5,818 bases of DNA from contig JACMJO010000222.1 of NCBI GenBank assembly GCA_014380605.1, forward strand, positions 1 to 5,818. The letters are read 5' to 3'. This document shows positions 1 to 5,818 of this stretch, in pieces. How positions within the stretch are numbered: position 1 is the first letter of the stretch; the number at the start of each line of letters is the position of its first letter. The notes below the pieces were generated by a model, which did no database searches, was not told where the DNA came from, and worked only from the letters and a program-made list of their open reading frames with translations. The stretch is from Fimbriimonadaceae bacterium (GTDB taxonomy: Bacteria > Armatimonadota > Fimbriimonadia > Fimbriimonadales > Fimbriimonadaceae). A program made the position numbers and the translations under genes.

Positions 1-814
1 CAATGTTTTCGTGATCTTCGCCTCTCAACTCATGATTGAGAAAATCTCGCAACTCGCCAGCGTTGACAAGCTTCCGTAGCCGACCTTCCTTCGCATAGCT
101 GATCGTTGCCCTCTCCTCGCTTACGATAATGGCTAGGCAATCAAGCTGTTCCGTAACGCCTAGTCCGGCGCGATGGCGCATGTGGACGTTTTGGCTGAGT
201 CGGTTTGAATCGCTGAGCGGCAAACGACAGGCAGCCGCGATGATCAGGTCTCCGCGGATGACGACTGCGCCATCATGCAGAGGGTTCCCTTCATAGAAGA
301 TCGAACCGAGGAGTGGCGCGCTGACTCTGGCGTTTACGACCACCCCGTTGTTCGCAATATCGTCCAATGGCGCTCCGCGCTCGATGACAATCAGGGCCCC
401 CGTACTCTCTGAAGCCAATTCAGAGACGGCCGCAACAAGCTCTTCGATCGTTCTCGCCTCAGTCTTCAAAGCGCTCGTTGTGAATCTCGGAGCAATCTGA
501 ATCTTTCCAAGCCGAAGTCGCCCCAAACCCTCGATGGCCTGTCGGAGTTCGGGCAAGAATAGAATAACGAGGGCAACGGGCCCCAAGATCGTCGCCTTAT
601 CGAGCAACCAATTAAGGGCGATGAGTTCCAGCTTCCCGCTGACGAACAAAAGTAGGACGAAACCCACGATTCCGAGCACGATCCTCCACGCTCGCGAGCC
701 GCGAATCAACATGAAGAGGCGGTAGAGGATGTAAGTGACGATCAGAATATCGAACGCGTTTCTAAGCGGGTCCGAGGTGAATTGAACTATGAACTGATCG
801 AAGGCATCCTTCAA
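1..814 (-). CDS. cdaA: Membrane diadenylate cyclase CdaA (DisA_N domain), 3' end cut by window edge
   Basis: The enzyme condenses two ATP molecules into the second messenger c-di-AMP at the cytoplasmic membrane. Reading from 814 there are 271 codons without a stop before the left edge. The B. subtilis homologue has about 273 residues, so only the C-terminal tip is probably missing. The N-terminus has three hydrophobic segments (about residues 21-37, 44-60 and 74-88) followed by PELRQAIEGLGRL, as is typical of CdaA. The DisA_N domain follows from about residue 115. It carries the catalytic HDGA at 180-183, the ATP-binding RHRAGLG at 213-219, and VSEE at 231-234. Start choice: an in-frame TAA at 842-840 lies upstream, and the only usual initiator before the first membrane helix is TTG at 814-812, so translation probably begins there. 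No clear Shine-Dalgarno sequence precedes it. The gene is divergent from pheA. In many bacteria cdaR and glmM follow cdaA, and they would lie outside this window. Family assignment is very secure; the start is less so. Confidence 0.94.
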   Translation of the reverse strand, partial: MKDAFDQFIVQFTSDPLRNAFDILIVTYILYRLFMLIRGSRAWRIVLGIVGFVLLLFVSGKLELIALNWLLDKATILGPVALVILFLPELRQAIEGLGRLRLGKIQIAPRFTTSALKTEARTIEELVAAVSELASESTGALIVIERGAPLDDIANNGVVVNARVSAPLLGSIFYEGNPLHDGAVVIRGDLIIAAACRLPLSDSNRLSQNVHMRHRAGLGVTEQLDCLAIIVSEERATISYAKEGRLRKLVNAGELRDFLNHELRGEDHENI

Positions 815-960
815 CTTGTGGTTACTCGAACTTGAATTTTAGCCCTGTATGCGATGGCATCCACCCACTTACTAGGTAGAAAGTGCTCTGAATCCACGAA
901 ACTCGTAAAAAGCCATAATGATTCCTAAGCGCCCCAACGTCGCGGCAAGCAGAACTAACC
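815..960. promoter_or_regulatory. Divergent cdaA/pheA intergenic region with candidate -10 elements
   Basis: This 146-base gap separates two divergently read genes, so it must contain both promoters unless one lies inside a coding region. On the plus strand CATAAT at 914-919 matches five of six bases of the -10 consensus and would start transcription near 926, giving a leader of about 35 bases for pheA. On the minus strand TAAAAT at 841-836 also matches five of six and would give a leader of about 15 bases for cdaA. Neither has a convincing -35 hexamer at 16-18 bases, so both are weak predictions. I found no phenylalanine-rich leader peptide, T-box or other attenuator ahead of pheA. The short reading frame from ATG 918 contains no phenylalanine in its leader part and runs into pheA out of frame. 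Confidence 0.3.
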
Positions 961-2055
961 ATGAGCGACGAACCCATCCGCCCGTTAGACGACATACGCC
1001 ACGACATCGACACGATCGACCGAGACTTAGTCGAAATCCTGAATCGCAGGGCCAGCCTTGCCAAGGAAGTAGGGAGAATAAAAGGCCGCGATCAGAAACC
1101 GTACTTCACCCCAGAGCGCGAGCGGCAGATATACAAGAGGCTCGAGCAGGAGAACCCGGGGCCCCTCCAAACTCGACAGCTCGTTGGGATTTTCAGAGAG
1201 ATCATCAGCGCCGCCAGGGCGGCTGAGAAACCCTTGGTCGCTGCCTATTGGGGCCCTCCCGGCACCTTTACCCATGTCGCCTCGATCCAAACCTTCGGAA
1301 CAAGCACCACCTTTGAGCCACAGGATTCCATTTCCGATGTGTTCACCTCAGTGGAGCATGGGAAAGCCGACTACGGAGTCGTGCCCGTTGAAAACTCGGT
1401 TGCCGGAGTCGTTCCGGAGACTCTGGACATGTTCCCGCAGACCAACGTTAAAATCTGCGCCGAGCTTTATGTGCCTATACAACATCATCTCGTAACCGTT
1501 GCGGAGGAGCTGTCGCAGATTGAACGGGTCTATGCCGGTCCCCAACCTTCTCAGCAATGCAAACGCTGGCTCAAGACGAATCTGCCCAAGGCGACGATTA
1601 TTGAAACCGTGCCTACCGCCAAGGCGGCGGAACGGGCCCTCGTCGACCCCCAAGGGGCGGCGATCGCCAATCGACTCGGCGCGGCGACGGTCGGCATTCC
1701 CATCTTGGTGGAGAATCTTCAGGACAATCCCGGCAATCGAACCCGCTTCTTGGTCATCGGCTACAACGAACCCGCTAAGACTGGGAATGATAAAACGTCC
1801 TTGATGTTCAACCTCCGCAATCGTCCTGGCGAACTCTACCGTGCCCTCGGGGCCTTCGATACCGAAGGCGTAAATCTCATGATGATTGAATCTAGGCCTG
1901 CGCAAAGGGCAACATTTGAGTACATCTTCTACTGCGACTGTTCGGGACATCGGACGGATGTGAGTTTGCAAAAGGCGATTGAGACTCTGAAGGGCTATGC
2001 CCTGGAGACGGTGATCTTGGGCAGCTATCCATACGTTGAACCGCTCGGCGTTTAG
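961..2055 (+). CDS. pheA: P-protein: chorismate mutase / prephenate dehydratase with ACT domain
   Basis: This bifunctional cytoplasmic enzyme of phenylalanine synthesis converts chorismate to prephenate and then to phenylpyruvate. Its 364 residues are a usual P-protein length, with three domains in order. The AroQ-type chorismate mutase is at about 1-88; by hand alignment to E. coli, R13, R30, K41, R53 and E54 match active-site R11, R28, K39, R51 and E52. The prephenate dehydratase is at about 91-270, with AYWGPPGTFTH, the PVENSVAG stretch (142-149) and the catalytic TRF at 261-263. The ACT domain is at about 282-358, with PGELYRALG and ESRP at 310-313, the motif linked to phenylalanine binding, so feedback inhibition by phenylalanine is likely. 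The E. coli mutase D48 position appears to be T50. The ATG start is supported by an in-frame TGA at 919-921 with no other usual initiator between. The preceding bases contain no good ribosome binding site. metK follows after 72 bases. Confidence 0.96.
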   Translation: MSDEPIRPLDDIRHDIDTIDRDLVEILNRRASLAKEVGRIKGRDQKPYFTPERERQIYKRLEQENPGPLQTRQLVGIFREIISAARAAEKPLVAAYWGPPGTFTHVASIQTFGTSTTFEPQDSISDVFTSVEHGKADYGVVPVENSVAGVVPETLDMFPQTNVKICAELYVPIQHHLVTVAEELSQIERVYAGPQPSQQCKRWLKTNLPKATIIETVPTAKAAERALVDPQGAAIANRLGAATVGIPILVENLQDNPGNRTRFLVIGYNEPAKTGNDKTSLMFNLRNRPGELYRALGAFDTEGVNLMMIESRPAQRATFEYIFYCDCSGHRTDVSLQKAIETLKGYALETVILGSYPYVEPLGV

Positions 2056-2127
2056 CTGAACCAATACCTGGCTTATCGACCAGTTCTGGCAACCTGCCCC
2101 ACCGGGTATCCTCTGCCCCCGGGAACC

Positions 2128-3252
2128 ATGAGAATTTATACTTCCGAGAGCGTTAGCGAAGGCCATCCCGACAAGCTGGCCGATCAGATTTCCGATGCGC
2201 TACTCGATGCATTTTTGGAGCAGGACGAAAGATCGCGCGTCGCGGTCGAGACCCTTTTGACCAGAGGCGTCGCCGTCGTCGCAGGTGAAGTGACTACCGA
2301 CGGCTACGTTGATGTGGCGAAAACAGTCAGAGATACCATCACAGCCGCTGGCTATACCGATACCGACTACGGTTTCGATGGCCGAACCTGCGGAGTGTTG
2401 GTCGCCATCCAAGAGCAGTCGAGCGACATCGCCATGGGCGTAGACACCGGTGGAGCCGGAGACCAGGGAATGATGTTCGGCTATGCATCGGCGGAGACAC
2501 CAGAACTCATGCCTTTGCCACTCTCGATCGCCCACGCCCTGACGCGACAGTCGGCGGAAGTCCGAAGAAAGCACCCCAATCTGGGACTGAGGCCCGATGC
2601 GAAGAGCCAAGTATCCGTCGAGTACGACGACAAAGGCATGCCCAAGAGGATTAACACGATCGTCCTGTCCCAACAGCATGGCCCTTCGCTCACCGCAGAG
2701 GGTGTTGCCGAGTTAGTTCGCACCCGGATTGTGGACCCGGTGCTGGCGGGCTACGAGCAGTACATCAACGGCGACATCACCTACCATATCAACCCGACCG
2801 GCCAGTTCATCATCGGCGGTCCTCAGGGGGACACTGGAGTCACGGGTCGAAAGATCATTGTCGACACCTACGGAGGAATGGCTCCGCACGGTGGCGGTGC
2901 GTTCAGCGGGAAAGACCCCACGAAAGTCGACCGATCCGCCGCCTACATGGCTCGCTACGTGGCTAAGAACGTAGTTGCCGGAGGCTTGGCTCAGCGTTGT
3001 GTTGTACAACTTGCGTACGCCATCGGCGTTGCCCAGCCAGTCGCGATCAATTTGGAGACTTTCCGTACTGAGACGGTTGATACTAGTGAGATTGAAAAGC
3101 GCGTTCGGAAGGCGTTCGATCTGTCTCCCAAGGGAATCATCGATCACCTTGGGCTCCTTAAAGTGAAGTACCTTCCAACTGCCAAGAATGGCCACTTCGG
3201 CCATGCCGCATTTCCTTGGGAGAACACGAAAGAGTCGGATCGCCTGAAGTAG
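2128..3252 (+). CDS. metK: S-adenosylmethionine synthetase
   Basis: MetK makes S-adenosylmethionine, the main methyl donor, from methionine and ATP in the cytoplasm, releasing phosphate and pyrophosphate. The 374 residues are slightly fewer than the 384 of the E. coli enzyme. All signatures are present: the N-terminal SESVSEGHPDK with H13 and D15 of the active site, the GGAGDQGMMFGYA motif with D112, and the glycine-rich P-loop-like GGGAFSGKDPTKVDRS at about 255-270 with K262, K266 and D268. The C-terminal part ends in a typical GHFGH and PW segment. The start is fixed by the short N-terminus preceding SESVSEGHPDK. The GGGA just ahead of the ATG is too close to be a good Shine-Dalgarno sequence. 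The 72-base gap after pheA shows no recognisable SAM riboswitch and no clear terminator, so co-transcription with pheA is possible. The gene converges on ruvB. Confidence 0.98.
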   Translation: MRIYTSESVSEGHPDKLADQISDALLDAFLEQDERSRVAVETLLTRGVAVVAGEVTTDGYVDVAKTVRDTITAAGYTDTDYGFDGRTCGVLVAIQEQSSDIAMGVDTGGAGDQGMMFGYASAETPELMPLPLSIAHALTRQSAEVRRKHPNLGLRPDAKSQVSVEYDDKGMPKRINTIVLSQQHGPSLTAEGVAELVRTRIVDPVLAGYEQYINGDITYHINPTGQFIIGGPQGDTGVTGRKIIVDTYGGMAPHGGGAFSGKDPTKVDRSAAYMARYVAKNVVAGGLAQRCVVQLAYAIGVAQPVAINLETFRTETVDTSEIEKRVRKAFDLSPKGIIDHLGLLKVKYLPTAKNGHFGHAAFPWENTKESDRLK

Positions 3253-3274
3253 CTGATTCGAATTTGCCTGAAAT

Positions 3275-3341
3275 CCTTTGTGTCTTCGTGCCTTGGTGGT
3301 TCAAGTTTTCCAGAAGGGAGTCAACCACAAAGACACAAAGG
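3275..3341. repeat. Imperfect inverted repeat made of CTTNGTGN octamers, between convergent genes
   Basis: The left arm (3275-3301) is a C followed by three 8-base units, CTTTGTGT, CTTCGTGC and CTTGGTGG, then TT. The right arm (3323-3341), read on the opposite strand, is a C followed by two units, CTTTGTGT and CTTTGTGG, then TT. Outer units pair perfectly over 9 bases (3275-3283 with 3333-3341). Inner units pair over 10 bases with one G-A mismatch (3292-3301 with 3323-3332). The middle unit of the left arm (3284-3291) has no partner and would bulge out. The spacer is 21 bases (3302-3322). The element lies 23 bases after the metK stop and 47 bases before the ruvB stop. Very similar words (CTTTGTGTCTTCGTGCCTTTGTGGTT and variants) recur between genes in many environmental bacterial genomes, as I recall. 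No T-run follows on either strand, so it is not a classic intrinsic terminator, although a long hairpin between convergent genes could still end or protect both transcripts. Confidence 0.85.
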
Positions 3342-3347
3342 GCCATC

Positions 3348-3370
3348 AAAAGCTGGGCGCGCTCGCTCAG
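3348..3370 (-). terminator. Weak intrinsic terminator-like hairpin after ruvB
   Basis: Read on the minus strand, 18 bases after the ruvB stop, CTGAGCG (3370-3364) can pair with CGCCCAG (3359-3353) around a four-base loop, with one A-C mismatch. It is followed by C and four T (3352-3348). This is a short GC-rich stem with a short U-tract, a plausible but weak rho-independent terminator for the priA-ruvA-ruvB transcript. It sits directly beside the inverted repeat, which may contribute to transcript ending. Confidence 0.38.
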
Positions 3371-3388
3371 GCAAAGGAGCCATTTCCA

Positions 3389-4408
3389 TTACTCGAAGAG
3401 AACGCCAGACTCCCGAGCGGGCGGTGGCAGATTCAAGTGGCGATAGGCCAAATCCGTTACCGTTCTGCCTCGTGGAGTTCGCTGGATAAAGCCCTGTTGC
3501 AGCAAATACGGCTCGTATACATCCTCGATCGTCGTGGAGTCCTCTCCCGTGGTCGCCGCTAAGGTTTCTAACCCGACCGGCCCGCCGCGATACTTCTCGA
3601 TCATCGATCGCAACAGCATTCGGTCAACTCGGTCCAACCCGACATGATCGACCTCGAGAGCCGTGCAGGCGTAGGAGACGATCTTCGCGTCAATGGAATC
3701 CATACCATCGACCTGGGCAAAGTCCCTGACTCGACGGAGTAATCGGTTGGCGATTCTCGGAGTTCCCCTCGCTCGCTTGGAAATCTCGTCGGCGCCATCA
3801 GATTCAATGGGATATCCAAGAATTCTCGCCGATCGTTGGATGATCCGATAGAGGGCATCGCTATCGTAATACTGGAAATGGGAGATGATCCCAAACCTAT
3901 CCCGTAACGGCCCCGTAAGCAGGCCCTGTCTCGTAGTAGCCCCTACTACTGTGAATCTAGGAACATCCAGTCGGATCGACCTTGCCGCGGGTCCCTTTCC
4001 AATCATGATATCGACCTTGCAGTCTTCCATCGCAGGATACAGAATCTCTTCTACCGGTCGGCTTAGGCGATGAATTTCGTCGATGAAAAGAACTGCGCCA
4101 GGCTCAAGGTTGGTCAGGATGCCCACTAAGTCGCCCGGCCTTTCAACGGCAGGGCCCGAGGTGATGTGGACGATGGCATCCATCTCGTTGGCAATGATAT
4201 GAGCTAACGTCGTCTTCCCAAGCCCTGGCGGGCCATACAGGAGCACGTGGTCGAGTGGTTCGCTGCGCTGACGGGCGGCTCGCAAGAAAACCTCAAGATT
4301 CGACTTCAACTGCTCCTGCCCGATAAACTCGCTCAGGCGTTTGGGACGCAGGGATTGATCGGCATCGCCGGGGATTGGAAAAGGCGTCAGTTCGTTTTCT
4401 CGATTCAC
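3389..4408 (-). CDS. ruvB: Holliday junction branch-migration ATPase RuvB
   Basis: RuvB is the hexameric AAA+ motor that, bound to RuvA, pumps DNA through Holliday junctions during recombination and fork repair. The 339 residues are the normal family length. Visible parts in order: the N-terminal SLRPKRLSEFIGQEQ segment; Walker A GPPGLGKTT at 59-67 (K65); Walker B LFIDEIH at 107-113 (D110, E111); the sensor 1 region GATTRQG; LRDRFG at 168-173 with the expected arginine finger; the sensor 2 segment RGTPRIANRLLRR; and the C-terminal winged helix ending with GFIQRTPRGR. Translation starts with GTG at 4408-4406, which overlaps the ruvA stop as GTGA, so translational coupling is likely. GAGGG lies about 11 bases upstream of that start, rather far for a ribosome binding site. 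It is the last gene of the minus-strand group in the window and faces metK. Confidence 0.98.
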   Translation of the reverse strand: MNRENELTPFPIPGDADQSLRPKRLSEFIGQEQLKSNLEVFLRAARQRSEPLDHVLLYGPPGLGKTTLAHIIANEMDAIVHITSGPAVERPGDLVGILTNLEPGAVLFIDEIHRLSRPVEEILYPAMEDCKVDIMIGKGPAARSIRLDVPRFTVVGATTRQGLLTGPLRDRFGIISHFQYYDSDALYRIIQRSARILGYPIESDGADEISKRARGTPRIANRLLRRVRDFAQVDGMDSIDAKIVSYACTALEVDHVGLDRVDRMLLRSMIEKYRGGPVGLETLAATTGEDSTTIEDVYEPYLLQQGFIQRTPRGRTVTDLAYRHLNLPPPARESGVLFE

Positions 4409-5001
4409 TTCTTCAACACCCTCAACGCATGGCGAAGCTGCTCTTCAACCCCGTCCGCATTTTCTCTGGCTTCACTTGCCGCGATCTCGGCCTCGTTTCG
4501 CCGATACCCAAGCGCTAGCAAGGCATCCACAAGCTCATCCGTCGGTAAGGCAGGAACACGAACTACCGCCGCGGAAGCGACTCTGCGCGCAAACTGTTCC
4601 TCCCCTATTTTCTCGCGAAGCTCCAGGATGATTCGCTCCGCTAACCTCGGACCTACTCCTGGCGCTCGGGCCAGTGCGCGGGCGTCTTGAGCCTGAATCG
4701 CTCCGGCGACAGACTCAGAGCCGATCGAACCCAAGAGGGACAACGCAACCTTTGGCCCACATCCCTTAACGGTCAAGAGCAAATCGAAGAGGCGACGTTG
4801 GAAAGGCTCGACGAACCCATAAAGCGAGACTCCGTCCTCTCGAAACACCTGGCGAATTAGGAGCGTCACCTCGGAAAGAAGGGGCGGCATCTGAACCAAG
4901 ACGGATTCAGGAACGAGGACTTCGTACCCTACGCCTCCGCACTCGACCACAACGAGGCTCCCCTCTTGATCCACCAACTCGCCTCGCAATCGTCCGATCA
5001 T
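4405..5001 (-). CDS. ruvA: Holliday junction-binding protein RuvA
   Basis: RuvA binds four-way DNA junctions as a tetramer and recruits RuvB for branch migration. The 198 residues match the family (E. coli 203). Domain I, the OB fold (about 1-64), begins MIGRLRGELV and includes GGVGYEV and the acidic pin residues E55 and D56 in the same numbering as E. coli. Domain II (about 65-140) contains two helix-hairpin-helix motifs, VKGCGPKVALSLL and APGVGPRLAERIILEL, which grip the junction backbone. The usual V or I of the first hairpin is C81 here. After a linker, domain III (about 150-198), the RuvB-contacting three-helix domain, has ELVDALLALGYRRNEA. The ATG at 5001 is the standard start and is preceded by only weak GGG matches to a Shine-Dalgarno sequence. 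The gene follows priA by 59 bases and its TGA overlaps the ruvB start by four bases. No ruvC lies in the window. Confidence 0.98.
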   Translation of the reverse strand: MIGRLRGELVDQEGSLVVVECGGVGYEVLVPESVLVQMPPLLSEVTLLIRQVFREDGVSLYGFVEPFQRRLFDLLLTVKGCGPKVALSLLGSIGSESVAGAIQAQDARALARAPGVGPRLAERIILELREKIGEEQFARRVASAAVVRVPALPTDELVDALLALGYRRNEAEIAASEARENADGVEEQLRHALRVLKK

Positions 5002-5060
5002 TCGCTTAAGTTACCCTGTGTCTACCTATTGACGAACCAGAGCAACCTAAGGATGCGACA

Positions 5061-5818
5061 TCACATCAAGCTGTAGGGATCGACGTCGATGTTGACTTGA
5101 ATGCCTTTCGGAGAGAACCCAACCAATGCCTCGCCGACCATCCGAGGGCTGGTGTCCTCGGCAAGTTTCACAAGCAGGTGCCGACGCCAGCGGTTATTGA
5201 GTCTTTCAAGCGGGCAGCTCGCCGGGCCGAGAACCGAAGACCGCTTTGAAATCACGCCTGAAATCATCTTGGCCGCATCATCGCTTGCCTCGGTGACTTG
5301 GGGGAGCGACTCGCCCGAGAACACAACGTTCACAAGTCTCACGAAGGGCGGGTACTCGACGAGTCTTCGCTCCGTCTTCAATGCTTCGAAGAACGCGGGG
5401 AAATCATGGGTCTGGGCCGTAAGGACGGAAATGTGGTTCGGGTTGAACGTTTGGATGACCACCTCTCCAGGCTTCGCCCCTCGGCCCGCACGTCCGGCAA
5501 CTTGAGAGAGAAGCTGAAACGTCCGTTCGCTTGACCGGAAATCCGGGATATTGAGCGACACGTCCGCCGCGACAACTCCGACCAACGTTACGTTTGGAAA
5601 GTCCAGACCCTTTGCCACCATCTGGGTACCCACCAGGATATTCAAATCCCCTGATCTAAACGCCGCCAAGATGGATTCTAGGGCTCCCTTCTTCTTCGCG
5701 ATATCGCGATCCAACCGGGCAATCCGGGCCGTGGGAAACAGTTCGGCGGTTGCCTCCTCCACCTTCTCGGTGCCTACTCCGAACGGCTTCATTCTCGTCC
5801 CTTGGCATGACGGGCAAG
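5061..5818 (-). CDS. priA: Primosomal replication-restart helicase PriA, 5' part cut by window edge
   Basis: PriA recognises stalled or D-loop forks, unwinds the lagging arm and starts reloading of the replicative helicase. Only the C-terminal 252 codons lie in the window. The open frame continues past the right edge, so the internal methionine at 5792 is not the start. The fragment opens with CPSC, the last cysteine pair of the zinc-binding insert, then FGVGTEKVEE. Helicase motifs follow: the motif V region GTQMVAKGLDFPNVTLVGVVAAD, here given as two short landmarks (GTQMVAKGLDFP and VGVVAAD), and motif VI QVAGRAGRG. PDFRSSERTFQLL between them is highly characteristic of PriA. The C-terminal domain has EYPPFVRL, a GPA segment leading to RWRRHLLVK, and ends in DVDPYSLM, the usual PriA tail. 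Missing upstream parts would be the 3'-DNA-binding domain, the winged helix, helicase lobe 1 and the first zinc cysteines. It precedes ruvA by 59 bases on the same strand and is probably co-transcribed. Confidence 0.97.
   Translation of the reverse strand, partial: CPSCQGTRMKPFGVGTEKVEEATAELFPTARIARLDRDIAKKKGALESILAAFRSGDLNILVGTQMVAKGLDFPNVTLVGVVAADVSLNIPDFRSSERTFQLLSQVAGRAGRGAKPGEVVIQTFNPNHISVLTAQTHDFPAFFEALKTERRLVEYPPFVRLVNVVFSGESLPQVTEASDDAAKMISGVISKRSSVLGPASCPLERLNNRWRRHLLVKLAEDTSPRMVGEALVGFSPKGIQVNIDVDPYSLM

Noticed and set aside
534..725. 63-codon plus-strand frame
   Set aside because: It is antisense to the membrane and linker part of cdaA, which reads continuously on the minus strand with family motifs.
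918..1226. Possible leader peptide or overlapping gene starting at ATG 918, ahead of pheA
   Set aside because: Its leader part has no phenylalanine codons, no attenuator hairpin with a U-run precedes pheA, and the rest simply overlaps pheA in another frame.
2056..2127. Possible SAM riboswitch in front of metK
   Set aside because: The gap is only 72 bases and I cannot form the conserved core of the known SAM riboswitch classes. The only visible pairing is a short CTGG/CCAG stem without a U-tract.
1348..2166. 272-codon open frame on the minus strand, antisense to pheA and the metK start
   Set aside because: It lies almost wholly opposite a strongly conserved gene, its translation matches no family I recognise, and long antisense frames are common opposite codon-biased genes.
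2200..3204. Two long minus-strand frames (2200-2679 and 2713-3204) opposite metK
   Set aside because: MetK is conserved throughout on the plus strand. These frames have arbitrary composition and no recognisable motifs.
3216..3562. Several small plus-strand frames from the metK end through the inverted repeat into ruvB
   Set aside because: They translate the inverted repeat and antisense ruvB, and have no ribosome binding site or protein-like features.
4247..4690. 147-codon plus-strand frame across the ruvB/ruvA junction
   Set aside because: It is antisense to two certain genes and its translation is low-complexity serine and alanine with no domain.
5101..5505. 134-codon plus-strand frame opposite priA
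   Set aside because: It is a shadow of the priA C-terminal domain, which has clear family motifs on the minus strand.

Overview
The window holds six recognisable bacterial housekeeping genes, densely packed and all apparently intact where they lie inside the window. From left to right they are cdaA (minus, running off the left edge), pheA and metK (plus), then ruvB, ruvA and priA (minus; priA runs off the right edge). There is no tRNA, rRNA, CRISPR array, insertion sequence or phage gene, and no gene-free stretch longer than about 150 bases.

Layout. cdaA and pheA are divergent and share a 146-base intergenic region (815-960) that must contain promoters for both. pheA and metK are co-directional, 72 bases apart, and may form one transcript for aromatic amino acid and S-adenosylmethionine synthesis. 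metK converges on the minus-strand group across a 136-base gap (3253-3388). That gap contains a long imperfect inverted repeat built from 8-base units and, next to it, a weak terminator-like hairpin for the ruvB side. priA, ruvA and ruvB read leftward as a probable replication-restart and recombination operon. ruvA and ruvB overlap by four bases.

How the genes work together. PriA reloads the replisome at stalled or recombined forks. RuvA and RuvB branch-migrate Holliday junctions formed at such forks, so this group is functionally coherent. PheA commits chorismate to phenylalanine, and MetK makes the cell's methyl donor. CdaA makes the second messenger c-di-AMP, which in studied bacteria controls potassium and osmotic balance and cell-wall homeostasis. 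Its usual partners cdaR and glmM would lie beyond the left edge and cannot be seen.

Organism. Moderately high GC by eye, a membrane CdaA (uncommon in Proteobacteria), a fused chorismate mutase-prephenate dehydratase, and poor Shine-Dalgarno sequences at all five visible starts suggest a non-proteobacterial, probably environmental bacterium. Armatimonadota (Fimbriimonas-like) is one guess, but it rests on impression and not on a search. I see no evidence for a novel multi-gene system here. The most unusual element is the octamer-built inverted repeat between metK and ruvB.
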